From Chromobacterium piscinae (lineage in GTDB: Bacteria > Pseudomonadota > Gammaproteobacteria > Burkholderiales > Chromobacteriaceae), in assembly GCF_021129175.1 (NCBI RefSeq), contig NZ_JAJOHV010000024.1:1-34860 (forward strand): 34,860 bases of DNA, written 5' to 3'. A model generated the notes under the pieces. That model was given only the letters and a program-made list of their open reading frames with translations. It was not told where the DNA came from and searched no databases. A program made the position numbers and the translations under genes. This document shows, in pieces, positions 1-8,086 of the stretch. Position 1 is the first letter of the stretch. Each line of letters opens with the position of its first letter.

Positions 1-1
1 G

Positions 2-649
2 CCGGAGCCCGAACCCGCGCCCCGGCCGCAGCCGGTTGCGGCGGAGTCGACTCCGCCGGCGCAGCCCAAGCCGGAAATCCAGCCTGAGCCGCGTTTGCCG
101 CCGGCGCCGGTTCAAGTTGCGTCCGCGCCCGAGGCCGCCGTTCAGGAGGCGGAGGACGAGCGCGACGAGGAGGAGATCGTCGACGCGCCGTGGTCCGACG
201 ACGACGCGATGCCGGCCTACATGCAGCAACCGCCGCTTGAGGACGAGCCATCCAGCTACAGCTTCGACGGCGATTGGCAGCGGCTGGTCGCCGATCTGGG
301 CATCAAGCTTGGCGCCGCGCGGATGCTGGCGCATAACGCCGTGCTGAAGAGTTGGAGCCAGGACCGCCTGGAGCTGGCGGTGCCCGAGAGCTTCCGCCAT
401 ATGAGCGGACGCGATTATCAGGAAAAACTCAAAGCCGCGCTGGCCGAACGCTTCGGCCACGCGGTGGATCTCGCGGTGACGGTGGAAGAGCTGGGGATGG
501 AAACCCCGGCGATGACCGACGCCAGGCTGCGCCAGGAGCAGCTGGCCGTCGCCCGCGAGTGCATGCAAAACGATCCGGTGGTGCAGCAGGTGGTGCGCGA
601 GTTCGGCGCCACGCTGCTCATCGAGACCATTCAACCCGTACAGGAGTGA
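2..649 (+). CDS. dnaX: DNA polymerase III subunit tau/gamma, C-terminal part
   Basis: This is the 3' end of an open frame that enters from the left edge, so the ATPase domains are outside the window. The visible part begins with a proline-, alanine- and glutamate-rich linker of about 60 residues. An acidic stretch follows, then a compact C-terminal domain that starts at a W-Q-R-L-V-x-D-L-G motif and ends near residue 215 of the visible part. In this family tau links the clamp-loader complex to the polymerase core and the DnaB helicase through such C-terminal domains. The call rests on that layout and on the position directly upstream of ybaB and recR, a widespread gene order. The stop codon is 5 bases before the ybaB start, so the two are probably co-transcribed. 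I do not see an A6G-type frameshift signal in the visible part. Confidence 0.85.
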   Translation, partial: PEPEPAPRPQPVAAESTPPAQPKPEIQPEPRLPPAPVQVASAPEAAVQEAEDERDEEEIVDAPWSDDDAMPAYMQQPPLEDEPSSYSFDGDWQRLVADLGIKLGAARMLAHNAVLKSWSQDRLELAVPESFRHMSGRDYQEKLKAALAERFGHAVDLAVTVEELGMETPAMTDARLRQEQLAVARECMQNDPVVQQVVREFGATLLIETIQPVQE

Positions 650-654
650 CCGCG

Positions 655-981
655 ATGTTCGGTAAAGCTGGTATCGCCGGCCTGATGAAACAGGCCCAGC
701 AAATGCAGGAAAACATGAAGAAGGCCCAGGAAGAGCTGGCCCTGGTGGAAGTGGAAGGCCAGTCCGGCGCCGGCATGGTGAAGGTTCTGATGACCTGCTC
801 CCACGACGTCAAGCGCGTCGCCATCGACGACAGCGTGCTGGACGACAAGGAGATGCTGGAAGACCTGATCGCCGCCGCGTTCAACGACGCAGTGCGCAAG
901 GTCGAGTCGACCACCCAGGAGCGGATGTCCGGCTTCACCAACGGCCTGAACCTTCCGGCCGGGATGAAACTCCCGTTCTGA
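655..981 (+). CDS. ybaB: YbaB/EbfC family nucleoid-associated protein
   Basis: This 108-residue protein has the usual length for the family. It starts with a methionine- and glutamine-rich helix ([20 protein letters not shown]) and continues with the conserved [11 protein letters not shown] strand. The family forms small dimeric DNA-binding proteins that coat the nucleoid. Its gene sits between dnaX and recR in many bacteria, which matches this locus. The ATG lies 5 bases after the dnaX stop. A rho-independent terminator follows 6 bases after the stop codon, so most transcripts from dnaX should end here and recR needs read-through or another promoter. Confidence 0.95.
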   Translation: MFGKAGIAGLMKQAQQMQENMKKAQEELALVEVEGQSGAGMVKVLMTCSHDVKRVAIDDSVLDDKEMLEDLIAAAFNDAVRKVESTTQERMSGFTNGLNLPAGMKLPF

Positions 982-987
982 TCCCAG

Positions 988-1009
988 GGCCCGGCGACGG
1001 GCCTTTTTT
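988..1009 (+). terminator. Rho-independent terminator after ybaB
   Basis: A GGCCC / GGGCC stem (988-992 with 999-1003) with a six-base loop is followed directly by six T residues. It sits just after the ybaB stop codon and ends 12 bases before the next start codon. Confidence 0.8.
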
Positions 1010-1021
1010 GTCGGAGCGGCC

Positions 1022-1465
1022 GTGTTCGGACACTTCACCTTGCGCAGCCGTCTGCCGCGCCCGCCGGAGGCTGTGTGGGCCGACGCGGTAAGCCGGCGCG
1101 GCATCAACGACGAGTTCTTCCCGTGGCTGCGCATGCGGCTGCCGCCGGGTGATCTGCCCGCGCGCCTGGATCAGCCGGCGCGCATCGGCCGCTGCTGGAT
1201 GCTGTTGCTGGGCTGCCTGCCGGTGGAGTGCGACGAATTGACGCTGCTGCGCCTTGAGCCCGGCGCCTTCGACGAGCGCTCGAGCATGCTGGGGCAGCGC
1301 GTCTGGTGGCATCGCCGCCGGGTGAGGGCGGTGGCCGGCGGCTGCGAGGTGGTGGACCGGGTGGCGTTCCAGCCGCGTTGCGCCTGGATGCTGCCGGTGT
1401 GCCGGCCCTTGTTCCGGCTGGTGTTCGGCTGGCGCCATTATCGGCTGCGCCGGCGCTATCGCTGA
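1022..1465 (+). CDS. SRPBCC-like (START fold) protein of unknown function
   Basis: This 147-residue protein starts with GTG, preceded by GGAG (1013-1016). The beginning ([17 protein letters not shown]) resembles the opening strand and helix of SRPBCC or START-type ligand-binding proteins. The end has the aromatic and arginine-rich helix typical of that fold ([16 protein letters not shown]). The middle is a series of alternating strands with no catalytic motif. The family binds hydrophobic ligands in a deep pocket, but no ligand can be named from the sequence. The gene lies between two terminator-like hairpins inside an otherwise standard dnaX-ybaB-recR order. The fold call is moderate; no specific function is supported. 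Confidence 0.7.
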   Translation: MFGHFTLRSRLPRPPEAVWADAVSRRGINDEFFPWLRMRLPPGDLPARLDQPARIGRCWMLLLGCLPVECDELTLLRLEPGAFDERSSMLGQRVWWHRRRVRAVAGGCEVVDRVAFQPRCAWMLPVCRPLFRLVFGWRHYRLRRRYR

Positions 1466-1483
1466 TTTTGATGATTTCCGATC

Positions 1484-1503
1484 GCGGCCGTCTGGCCGCT
1501 TTT
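1484..1503 (+). terminator. Terminator-like hairpin before recR
   Basis: A perfect GCGGCC / GGCCGC stem (1484-1489 with 1494-1499) with a four-base loop is followed by four T residues. It lies 18 bases after the SRPBCC-like gene and just before the recR ribosome-binding site. The short T-run makes it a weak or regulated terminator. Confidence 0.5.
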
Positions 1504-1517
1504 CCCAGGTTGATGCC

Positions 1518-2120
1518 GTGTCGATGAAGAATCCTCCCGCGCTGGAGCAATTGATCTCCGCGTTGAAAGTGTTGCCGGGCGTGGGGCCGAAAACCGCGCA
1601 GCGGATGGCGTTCCATCTGCTGCAGCGGGACAAGCTGGGCGCCGACAAGCTGGCGCGCGCGCTGGACCGGGCGCTGACCCAGCTCACTCATTGCCAACGC
1701 TGCAATACCTTCAGCGAGGCCGAGTTGTGCCCGATCTGCGCCGACGAGGCGCGCCGGCAGGACCAGCTGTGCATCGTCGAGATGCCGGCCGACCTGATGA
1801 TGCTGGAGCAGGCCAAGTGCTTCGAAGGCCTGTATTTCGTGCTGATGGGGCGGATATCGCCGCTGGACAACATCGGCCCCAAAGACCTGCATCTGGACAA
1901 GCTGCTGACGCGGGCCTTGGACGGGCGGGTGAGCGAGATCGTGATCGCCACCAATTTCACCGCCGAGGGCGAGGTGACGTCCCACATGCTCAGCGAGCTG
2001 TTCAAGGAGCGCGGCCTGACGGTGACCCGCATCGCGCGCGGCATGCCGGTGGGGGGCGAGCTGGAGTATGTCGATCTGGGCACGCTGGCGCAGGCAGTGT
2101 ACGAACGCCGCGGCGTGTAA
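1518..2120 (+). CDS. recR: Recombination mediator protein RecR
   Basis: This is a 200-residue protein of standard RecR length. RecR acts with RecF and RecO to load RecA onto gapped single-stranded DNA. In order it shows a helix-hairpin-helix ([13 protein letters not shown]), a four-cysteine zinc finger (C-Q-R-C then C-P-I-C), and a Toprim domain starting at C-I-V-E-M-P-A-D-L and including G-R-I-S-P-L-D. It ends with the [12 protein letters not shown] motif. The GTG at 1518 is preferred because AGG (1507-1509) is 8 bases upstream. An in-frame ATG at 1524 is the alternative. It is the third member of the dnaX-ybaB-recR cluster but is separated from ybaB by the SRPBCC-like gene. Confidence 0.96.
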   Translation: MSMKNPPALEQLISALKVLPGVGPKTAQRMAFHLLQRDKLGADKLARALDRALTQLTHCQRCNTFSEAELCPICADEARRQDQLCIVEMPADLMMLEQAKCFEGLYFVLMGRISPLDNIGPKDLHLDKLLTRALDGRVSEIVIATNFTAEGEVTSHMLSELFKERGLTVTRIARGMPVGGELEYVDLGTLAQAVYERRGV

Positions 2121-2127
2121 GCCGGCA

Positions 2128-2156
2128 TTGTCTTGTCATGGCCGCTTCGCTAGAAT
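2128..2156 (+). promoter_or_regulatory. Candidate sigma-70 promoter for the methyltransferase
   Basis: TTGTCT (2128-2133) and TAGAAT (2151-2156) are separated by exactly 17 bases, matching the sigma-70 consensus at 4 of 6 and 5 of 6 positions. Transcription would start near 2163 and give a leader of about 225 bases before the methyltransferase start. It lies immediately after the recR stop codon. Confidence 0.5.
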
Positions 2157-2388
2157 CGGCTCTTCCCACCCCGATTTCATCCTCAGGAGTCCTGTCGAAA
2201 TGAACAAGTGATGCCTGGATGTCTCCGCATCCCCGATTCGTTCCGCCGTCCGGCGCGTGCGAGCGTGCGCATTGCTTGTTTTCGACAATCCGTTCCGGAT
2301 CCTTCCTGTCCCGCTTGAGTCTGGCATGGGCGGTTTCCGCGCAGCGCGCGCGTCGGCATTGATTTTCCTTTCCTCAATGGAGGGCAAG
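2157..2388 (+). other. Long untranslated leader with a hairpin and a minimal ORF
   Basis: This stretch has no convincing gene. It contains an AATCGG / CCGATT inverted repeat (2154-2159 with 2171-2176). A good Shine-Dalgarno AGGAG (2185-2189) follows, then ATG-AAC-AAG-TGA (2200-2211), a three-residue reading frame. An ATG overlaps that stop codon and opens a 35-codon frame to 2318 with no family resemblance. The segment may be a regulatory leader or degenerate DNA. Confidence 0.35.
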
Positions 2389-3189
2389 ATGCCCGATGCC
2401 GTTCAACAACACGATGTTTTCCATTACAACCAGGCCGCCTGGGATCGCCAGGCGCGCGCCGACTGCGAGTGGTCGCGGCCGGTGGACGCCGCCGCCATCG
2501 CCGAGGCCAGGCAGGGCCGCGTGCTGGCCAAATTGACGCCGGGGCCGTTGCCGGCCGGTTGGCTGGACGATGCGCTCGGCCTGGATATTCTGTGCCTGGC
2601 GTCCGGCGGCGGGCAGCAAGGGCCGCTGCTCGCCGCCGCCGGCGCGCGGGTGACGGTGCTGGACGCGTCGGCCGAACAGCTGGCGCGCGACCGCGAGGTG
2701 GCCGAGCGCGAGAACCTGGCGCTGCGGCTGGAACAGGGCGATATGCGGGATCTGTCGCGCTTCGCCGACGCGAGCTTCGATTGTGTGTTCCACCCGATCT
2801 CCAATCTTTACGTGCCGGACGTGGCGCCGGTGTGGCGCGAGTGCCATCGCGTGCTGAGGCCAGGCGGGCGCTTGCTGGCCAGCTTCTACAACCCGGCGGT
2901 GTTCGTCGCCGACCGCGATCCAGCGCTGATGGAGCAGGGCTTGATCCGGCCGCGATTCGCCATCCCGTACGCCGATCCCGCGCATTTGTCCGAGGCCGAG
3001 CTGGCGGCGAAGCGAACGAGGGGCGAGGCGCTGGTGTTCGGCCATAGCTTGGCCGAGCTGATCGGCGGGCAGGTGGCGGCCGGCTTTCTGATCGCCGGTT
3101 TTCACGAGGACTGGCAGCCGCGGCCGCGTTTCCTGATCGACCGCTATCTGCCCACCTTCATCGCCACCCGGGCGCTCAAGCCGGCGTGA
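2389..3189 (+). CDS. Class I SAM-dependent methyltransferase
   Basis: This 266-residue protein has the class I methyltransferase fold. The SAM-binding glycine motif is D-I-L-C-L-A-S-G-G-G-Q-Q-G near residues 66-78, followed by the acidic end of strand 2 (V-T-V-L-D-A-S). Later motifs are G-D-M-R-D-L, F-D-C-V-F-H-P-I-S-N-L-Y and the post-motif H-R-V-L-R-P-G-G-R-L-L-A-S-F. The substrate cannot be told; the family includes enzymes for small molecules, quinones and other acceptors. The ATG at 2389 is chosen because GGAGGG lies directly upstream. The frame stays open to 2257 but without a ribosome-binding site. It appears monocistronic, with a promoter candidate at 2128 and a bidirectional terminator after the stop. 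Confidence 0.85.
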   Translation: MPDAVQQHDVFHYNQAAWDRQARADCEWSRPVDAAAIAEARQGRVLAKLTPGPLPAGWLDDALGLDILCLASGGGQQGPLLAAAGARVTVLDASAEQLARDREVAERENLALRLEQGDMRDLSRFADASFDCVFHPISNLYVPDVAPVWRECHRVLRPGGRLLASFYNPAVFVADRDPALMEQGLIRPRFAIPYADPAHLSEAELAAKRTRGEALVFGHSLAELIGGQVAAGFLIAGFHEDWQPRPRFLIDRYLPTFIATRALKPA

Positions 3190-3194
3190 CGCGC

Positions 3195-3227
3195 GAAAAA
3201 AAGCCCGCCGGGAACGGCGGGCTTTTT
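3195..3227. terminator. Bidirectional terminator between convergent genes
   Basis: AGCCCGCCG (3202-3210) pairs perfectly with CGGCGGGCT (3215-3223) around a GGAA loop. An A-run precedes the stem and a T-run follows it, so it can stop the methyltransferase transcript on the plus strand and the lolA transcript on the minus strand. Confidence 0.9.
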
Positions 3228-3243
3228 CACTAGGGGCGCGGGA

Positions 3244-3864
3244 TCAGTCGCCGCTGACCACATCCACGCCCTTGGGCGGAACGAAGGCGAAGCGGGAGGC
3301 AGGCAGCGCGGCGTTCTGCTGCGGCTTGCTGAACACGATGCGGGTGTCGTTGCCGAAGCTGTCGGTCAGCTGCATTTCCACCAGCATATTGTTCTTGAAG
3401 CCCATGCGGATGGCGCTGAAGGTGTTATCCTGCTTTTTCGGGCTGGCGGCTAGCCATTCCAGCTCGCCCTGCTTGCCGGCCTCATTCAGCTTGTAGCTGC
3501 GCTCGATTTCGTTGCTGCCGGCCAAGAGAGCGGCCGGGCTGGAGCCCAGCGCGGCGCCCTGGGCCTTGCGCGTGGCCTGGGCCAGGTCCTGGTCGTAGAT
3601 CCACAGCGTCTTGCCGTCGCCGATGATCAGCTGCGAGTAGGGTTTGCTGTATTCCCAGCGGAATTTGCCGGGGCGGGCTATTTCCAACCGGCCGCTGGCT
3701 TCCTCGCGCTTGCCCTTGTTGGTCACGGTCTGGCTGAAATCGGCGGACAGCGTCTTGCTGCCGGAGACGAAGGCCTTGAGCTGGGCGACGGCCGAAGCCT
3801 GGGCCGGCGCGGCCAGGGAGGCTGCGATGGCGGCGGCGGCCAGCATAGTAAAAAACGGTTTCAT
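3244..3864 (-). CDS. lolA: Outer-membrane lipoprotein carrier protein LolA
   Basis: This 206-residue periplasmic protein begins with a Sec signal peptide ending near A-Q-A-S-A at about residue 24. The mature part opens with L-K-A-F-V-S-G-S-K-T-L-S-A-D-F-S-Q-T-V and continues with the R-P-G-K-F-R-W-E-Y motif, both typical of LolA. LolA takes lipoproteins released from the inner membrane by LolCDE and hands them to LolB or the outer membrane. The ATG at 3864 is preferred; the longer frame to 3939 would put an unlikely extension before the signal peptide. The gene follows a lipoprotein gene on the same strand, separated by 102 bases that contain a strong hairpin. Confidence 0.93.
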   Translation of the reverse strand: MKPFFTMLAAAAIAASLAAPAQASAVAQLKAFVSGSKTLSADFSQTVTNKGKREEASGRLEIARPGKFRWEYSKPYSQLIIGDGKTLWIYDQDLAQATRKAQGAALGSSPAALLAGSNEIERSYKLNEAGKQGELEWLAASPKKQDNTFSAIRMGFKNNMLVEMQLTDSFGNDTRIVFSKPQQNAALPASRFAFVPPKGVDVVSGD

Positions 3865-3925
3865 GGCGTCAATGTCCTCGCGGGCGGTGCGGGCCGGAAT
3901 CAAAAACAGTAGGACCGGAACGGAG

Positions 3926-3950
3926 CCGGCCCGGTTCATCGCCGGGCCGG
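3926..3950 (-). other. Intercistronic stem-loop upstream of lolA
   Basis: CCGGCCCGG (3926-3934) and CCGGGCCGG (3942-3950) form a perfect nine-base stem with a seven-base loop between the lipoprotein stop and the lolA start. No T-run follows directly on the minus strand, so it is more likely an mRNA-stabilising or attenuating structure than a full terminator. Confidence 0.45.
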
Positions 3951-3966
3951 GCGATTGTGTTGGCGA

Positions 3967-5091
3967 TTATTGCGCGCGGCGGGCCTTGCGCTTCTTCTTG
4001 GACTTGGCCTGGGGTTGGGCCGCTTGAGCCTGAGGCTCGGCGGCCGCCGCGGCCGCCGGGGCTTCGGCATGCTCGCCGGGCAGCAGCTTGTCGGTGTCCT
4101 TCAGCCAGTCCGGCATGTCCAGCTTGTCGAAGTCGACGATGTCGTTTTCGCTCAGCTGGTAAACGAATTGCGGCTTGCCGTAATGGCTGTAGCGCACATT
4201 GACGTAGGCGTCGCCGCTGAACTCGGGCGCTTCGACGTGGACTTTCTGGCGCAGGGCCAGCAGGTCGCCGCCGCGGCTGGCGTAGATGTCGCTGACGGTG
4301 CGGCTCTTGTCGCCGCTGGCCGGGTCGAGCTTGACCAGGCTCTGCACCAGGCGAATCATCGCCTCGGCGCCGGACTTGTCGTCAGGCTGCTTGGCCTGTT
4401 CTCGCGCCACCTTGGCCAGACCGTCCAGCATCTGCAGGGTCAGCTTTTGCTCCTGTTCCCGGCTCAGATCCATCCGCAGCTTGTAATGCGCGCCGATTTC
4501 GCCGGCGTAGGCATCCAGCGGCTGGAAGCTGAACGCCTGCTTGTCCGCCTGGGCGTAGGCATCGTCGATGATTTTCGGCATCGCCTGGTACATGGCCTTC
4601 AGCGGAATCTGGCTGGCCATTTCGGCCGGCAGTTTGGCGCGGATGAATTTGCCGGATTGCTTGCGCAACGAGGGCAGGAACAGGTCGACGGCGGACGGGT
4701 CCACCAGCAGCGACATGTCCTGAGCGTGGAATTGCAGCGGGACCTTGATGCTGGCCAGCAGGTTGCGTCGCTCGAAGCGCAGCTCCGGAATGGCTTCCAC
4801 CCTGCCGTTCGGCGCGTCGACCGCGCCGCTGACGTTGACGCGCACGGCGCGGCCTACCTGATCTATGGTGTCGGCGATGTCGGGCTGGGCCAGCTTGGAG
4901 TCGCGGTCGGTGAAGACCAGTTTGTCGAAACCGATCTGGGCGTCGAAGTTGTAGCTGGCGTTCTGCCAGTTCTGCAGCATCACCTTGCGGGTGGCTTCGT
5001 CGGGCGTCTTGCCGGCCAGGGGCGTGGCGCAGCCTGTGAGCAGGGCGAGGGAGGAAAGGGCGGCGGCGGCCGCCAGTTTCATGCGGGTCAT
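3967..5091 (-). CDS. Predicted lipoprotein of unknown function
   Basis: This 374-residue protein has a lipoprotein signal peptide: a short basic start, a hydrophobic stretch and a lipobox L-L-T-G-C with the lipidated cysteine at residue 21. The mature protein is mostly polar and strand-rich. It ends in a low-complexity tail of alanine, proline and glutamine followed by a strongly basic K-S-K-K-K-R-K-A-R-R segment. I do not recognise the family, and no catalytic motif is visible. The ATG at 5091 is preferred because AGGA lies about 11 bases upstream; 5082 and 5118 are alternatives. It lies between nadE and lolA on the same strand, so it may travel to the outer membrane by LolA itself. That link is inferred from position only. 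Confidence 0.8.
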   Translation of the reverse strand: MTRMKLAAAAALSSLALLTGCATPLAGKTPDEATRKVMLQNWQNASYNFDAQIGFDKLVFTDRDSKLAQPDIADTIDQVGRAVRVNVSGAVDAPNGRVEAIPELRFERRNLLASIKVPLQFHAQDMSLLVDPSAVDLFLPSLRKQSGKFIRAKLPAEMASQIPLKAMYQAMPKIIDDAYAQADKQAFSFQPLDAYAGEIGAHYKLRMDLSREQEQKLTLQMLDGLAKVAREQAKQPDDKSGAEAMIRLVQSLVKLDPASGDKSRTVSDIYASRGGDLLALRQKVHVEAPEFSGDAYVNVRYSHYGKPQFVYQLSENDIVDFDKLDMPDWLKDTDKLLPGEHAEAPAAAAAAEPQAQAAQPQAKSKKKRKARRAQ

Positions 5092-5155
5092 TGTGGTCAA
5101 GGTCCTGTTAATGTCCATGGTGCGCGATCTTGGCGGATCGTCTGGGTATTCCGGG

Positions 5156-5161
5156 ATTATA
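5156..5161 (-). promoter_or_regulatory. Candidate -10 box upstream of the lipoprotein gene
   Basis: On the minus strand this reads TATAAT, a perfect -10 box, 65 bases upstream of the lipoprotein start in the 143-base gap after nadE. No good -35 box is visible at 16-18 bases, so the promoter call is tentative. Confidence 0.35.
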
Positions 5162-5234
5162 TCGCAGCCGCAATGGCTATGCGTTTGACCTGCGCGCGCG
5201 GCGGACGGCGGCCAGGCGGCCGCCCGGGCGAGCG

Positions 5235-6827
5235 TCAGCTGAATTTGTTGGCGATCGGGTAGCGCCAGTCCTTGCCGAAGCCGCGCGGGGTGACGCGCGG
5301 GCCCACTGGCGCCTGGCGGCGCTTGTATTCGTTGATCTTCAACAGCCGCACCACGCGGTTCACGTCCGCCTCGGCGTAGCCGGCGGCGATGATGTCGGCG
5401 GCCGACTGGTTGTCCTCGACGTAGCGCGCCATGATGGCGTCCAGAATCTCGTACGGCGGCAGGCTGTCCTGGTCCTTCTGGTCGGGACGCAGCTCGGCCG
5501 ACGGCGGGCGGGTGATGATGCGTTCCGGGATCACGTCGGACACGGTGTTGCGCCAGCGGCAGAGCTCGAACACCAGGGTCTTGGCCACGTCTTTCAGCAC
5601 GGCGAAGCCGCCGGCCATGTCGCCGTACAGCGTGCAGTAGCCGGTGGTCATCTCGGACTTGTTGCCGGTGGTCAGCACCAGCTTGCCGCTCTTGTTGGAC
5701 AGCGCCATCAGCAGCGTGCCGCGGATGCGGGCCTGCAGGTTCTCCTCGGTGGTATCCATCTCCAGACCCTGGAACGACGTCGCGAGCGCGGCCATGAAGC
5801 TTTCGTACATCGGCCAGATTTCGATCTCGTCGTACTTGACGCCCAGGCGGGCGATCATGTCGCGGCTGTCGGTCACGGAAATATCGGCGGTGTAGCGCGA
5901 CGGCATCATCACCGCGTGCACCTTGTCGGCGCCCAGCGCGTCCACAGCCACCGCCAGCGTCAGCGCGGAGTCGATGCCGCCGGACAGGCCCAAGAGCGCG
6001 CCGGGGAAGCCGTTCTTGCCGATGTAGTCGCGCACGCCGACCACCAGCGCGCGGTAGACGCTTTCCAGCATGTCCGGCAGCGCGGCGCGCTTGCCGGGCT
6101 GGAAATCGCCGTCGGCGAAGTCGACCAGCAGAAGCTCGTCGTCGTAGGCCGCGGCCTGGGCGACCACGTCGCCCGCCTTGTTCAGCGCGAACGAGGCACC
6201 GTCGAACACCAGCTCGTCCTGGCCGCCGGTCATCTGCACGTAAGCGATGGGCAGGCCGGTTTCCTCGACGCGGAAGCGCGCCATCTGCTGGCGGGTTTCG
6301 ATCTTGTCGCGGTGGAAGGGCGAGGCGTTGAGCGCCACGATCAGCTCGGCGCCGGCGTCGGCGGTTTCCGCCGCCGGCTCCAGGTGCCAGATGTCTTCGC
6401 AGATCAGCACGCCCACCTTGACGCCGTTCTGCTCGAACACCAGCGGCGCGGCGCCCGGGGTGAAGTAGCGGCACTCGTCGAACACTTCGTTATTGGGCAG
6501 CTGCATCTTGTGATACTGGCCCAGTCGGTTGCCGTCGCGCAGCACGGTGGCGGCGTTGAAGCGCTCATTGCCTATCTTGGTCGGATGGCCGACGATCACG
6601 GTGATGCCGTCCAATTGCTCGATGATATCCAAGCCACGCGCCACTTCGCGATAGAAGCTGTCGCGCAGCAGCAAGTCTTCCGGGCTGTAACCTGTCAGCG
6701 CCAGCTCCGGCGTCAGCAGGATGTCCGCGCCCTGGGCCATGGCCGCGTTGGCGAGGTCGACGATTTTTTTGGCATTGCCGGCGATGTCGCCGACTACGGG
6801 GTTGAACTGGGCGAGTGCGATACGCAT
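5235..6827 (-). CDS. nadE: Glutamine-dependent NAD+ synthetase
   Basis: This 530-residue two-domain enzyme makes NAD from nicotinic acid adenine dinucleotide, ATP and glutamine. The first 250 residues are a nitrilase-type glutaminase with the Glu-Lys-Cys triad visible: E41 (T-P-E-L-A-L-T-G-Y), K107 (Y-H-K-M-Q-L) and C143 (L-I-C-E-D-I-W). The second half is an ATP pyrophosphatase-type synthetase with the P-loop S-G-G-I-D-S at residues 282-287 and T-T-G-N-K-S-E further on. Ammonia made by the first domain is used by the second. Both active sites look complete. The start has no strong ribosome-binding site. It is divergent from the FemAB-like gene, with 73 bases between the start codons. Confidence 0.96.
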   Translation of the reverse strand: MRIALAQFNPVVGDIAGNAKKIVDLANAAMAQGADILLTPELALTGYSPEDLLLRDSFYREVARGLDIIEQLDGITVIVGHPTKIGNERFNAATVLRDGNRLGQYHKMQLPNNEVFDECRYFTPGAAPLVFEQNGVKVGVLICEDIWHLEPAAETADAGAELIVALNASPFHRDKIETRQQMARFRVEETGLPIAYVQMTGGQDELVFDGASFALNKAGDVVAQAAAYDDELLLVDFADGDFQPGKRAALPDMLESVYRALVVGVRDYIGKNGFPGALLGLSGGIDSALTLAVAVDALGADKVHAVMMPSRYTADISVTDSRDMIARLGVKYDEIEIWPMYESFMAALATSFQGLEMDTTEENLQARIRGTLLMALSNKSGKLVLTTGNKSEMTTGYCTLYGDMAGGFAVLKDVAKTLVFELCRWRNTVSDVIPERIITRPPSAELRPDQKDQDSLPPYEILDAIMARYVEDNQSAADIIAAGYAEADVNRVVRLLKINEYKRRQAPVGPRVTPRGFGKDWRYPIANKFS

Positions 6828-6900
6828 CTTGAGAGGGCACCGATGATTCTTGATCGTTCGATTTTACCTGAAGATGGCGTCCGCCCAGAAAGGAAAAGCA

Positions 6901-8028
6901 TTGCAGCTGCAACTGTATGACGGCGTGGCCGCCATCGCGCAACCAGCGTGGCCGGCCGGCGAGGGCGCGGGGGTGTTCGTCGGCCGCGAATGGCTGACGG
7001 CGCTGGAGGAAACCGGCTGCGTCGGCGGCGAGACGGGTTGGCGGCCGCTGCCGCTGGCTTTGGAGCGCGACGGGCGGACGGTAGGGTTGGCGCCGGCTTA
7101 TCTGAAGCGGCACAACCGCGGCGAGTACGTGTTCGATTGGTCCTGGTCCGAGGCTTACGCCCGCGCCGGGCTGGACTATTACCCGAAGCTGGTGGTGGCC
7201 TCGCCGTTCACCCCGGTGACAGGCAGCCGGCTGCTGGGCGGCGCGGACGAGCAGGCGCATTTGATCGACGGCTTGCGGCAACTGGTGGACGATAATGGCC
7301 TGTCGTCGGCCCATGTGCTGTTCCCGACCGAGGACGAGGCCGGCCGGTTGCGGGAAGCCGGCTGGCTGTTGCGCGACGGCGTGCAGTTTCATTGGCGCAA
7401 CCGGGATTACGCCGATTTCGACGATTTCCTCGCCACGCTGAGCCGCGACAAGCGCAAGAAGATACGCCAGGAGCGGCGCAAGGTGGCGGATGTCGGCGTG
7501 ATGGTGCGCGCGCTGGATGGTGGCGATATCGCCGCGGCGGATTGGGAGCTGTTTTTCCGTTGCTACCGGCAGACCTATCTGGAGCACGGTTCTTTGCCTT
7601 ATCTGAACCTGGATTTTTTCCGGCGGATAGGCGAGAGGCTGGCCGGGAATTGCGTGATGTTCATCGCCAGCCGGGAAGGGCGCGGCATCGCCGCCAGCCT
7701 GTGCGTGCGGGACGGAGACGCGTTGTACGGCCGCTACTGGGGCGCGCTGGAGGAGGTGCCCTGCCTGCATTTCGAGCTGTGCTATTACCAAGGGCTGGAG
7801 TACGCCATCCACCAGGGGCTGGAGACGTTCGAGGGCGGCGCCCAGGGCGAGCACAAGCAAGCCCGCGGCTTCGAGCCGGAGCGGACGGTTTCCGCCCACT
7901 ACATCGCGGATTCGCGCTTTCGCTCGGCCATCGCCGATTGGCTGCGGCGCGAACGCGAAGGTGTGGCTGATTATGTCGATCAGTTATTTTCCCATTCGGC
8001 TTATAAAACACTTGCGCGGGATGAGTAG
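6901..8028 (+). CDS. FemAB/GNAT-fold acyltransferase-like protein (DUF482-type)
   Basis: This protein of about 375 residues belongs to the FemAB-like group sometimes annotated as a peptidoglycan biosynthesis protein. Visible hallmarks are an opening Y-D-G-V-A-A-I-A-Q-P-A-W, the L-S-R-D-K-R-K-K-I-R-Q-E-R-R-K motif near residue 190, a G-L-E-Y-A-I-H-Q-G-L strand and the ending F-E-G-G-A-Q-G-E-H-K-Q-A-R-G-F. The group has a doubled GNAT fold, but its substrate is not established. I chose the TTG at 6901 because AGGA (6891-6894) is 6 bases upstream and the resulting N-terminus fits the family. An ATG at 6874 is in frame but lacks a ribosome-binding site. The tRNA promoter overlaps its 3' end. Confidence 0.82.
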   Translation: MQLQLYDGVAAIAQPAWPAGEGAGVFVGREWLTALEETGCVGGETGWRPLPLALERDGRTVGLAPAYLKRHNRGEYVFDWSWSEAYARAGLDYYPKLVVASPFTPVTGSRLLGGADEQAHLIDGLRQLVDDNGLSSAHVLFPTEDEAGRLREAGWLLRDGVQFHWRNRDYADFDDFLATLSRDKRKKIRQERRKVADVGVMVRALDGGDIAAADWELFFRCYRQTYLEHGSLPYLNLDFFRRIGERLAGNCVMFIASREGRGIAASLCVRDGDALYGRYWGALEEVPCLHFELCYYQGLEYAIHQGLETFEGGAQGEHKQARGFEPERTVSAHYIADSRFRSAIADWLRREREGVADYVDQLFSHSAYKTLARDE

Positions 8029-8040
8029 GGCTTATATACT
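8012..8040 (+). promoter_or_regulatory. Promoter of the tRNA-Ser pair
   Basis: TTGCGC (8012-8017) and TATACT (8035-8040) are separated by 17 bases. The bases just after the -10 box are GC-rich (GCGCAGCC), as in stringently controlled stable-RNA promoters. The -35 box overlaps the 3' end of the upstream coding gene. Transcription would begin about 40 bases before the first tRNA. Confidence 0.7.
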
Positions 8041-8086
8041 GCGCAGCCTCTGTGAACGAAACGCCCAGCGTATCGATACAGGGTCT

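Noticed and set aside
2133-2156. TTGTCA with TAGAAT as a promoter
   Set aside because: The spacing is only 12 bases; the overlapping TTGTCT at 2128 gives 17 bases and is preferred.
3967-6474. An 835-codon open frame on the minus strand spanning nadE and the lipoprotein gene
   Set aside because: Only its last 374 codons are a real gene; the first part is an out-of-frame shadow of nadE with arginine- and alanine-rich low-complexity translation.
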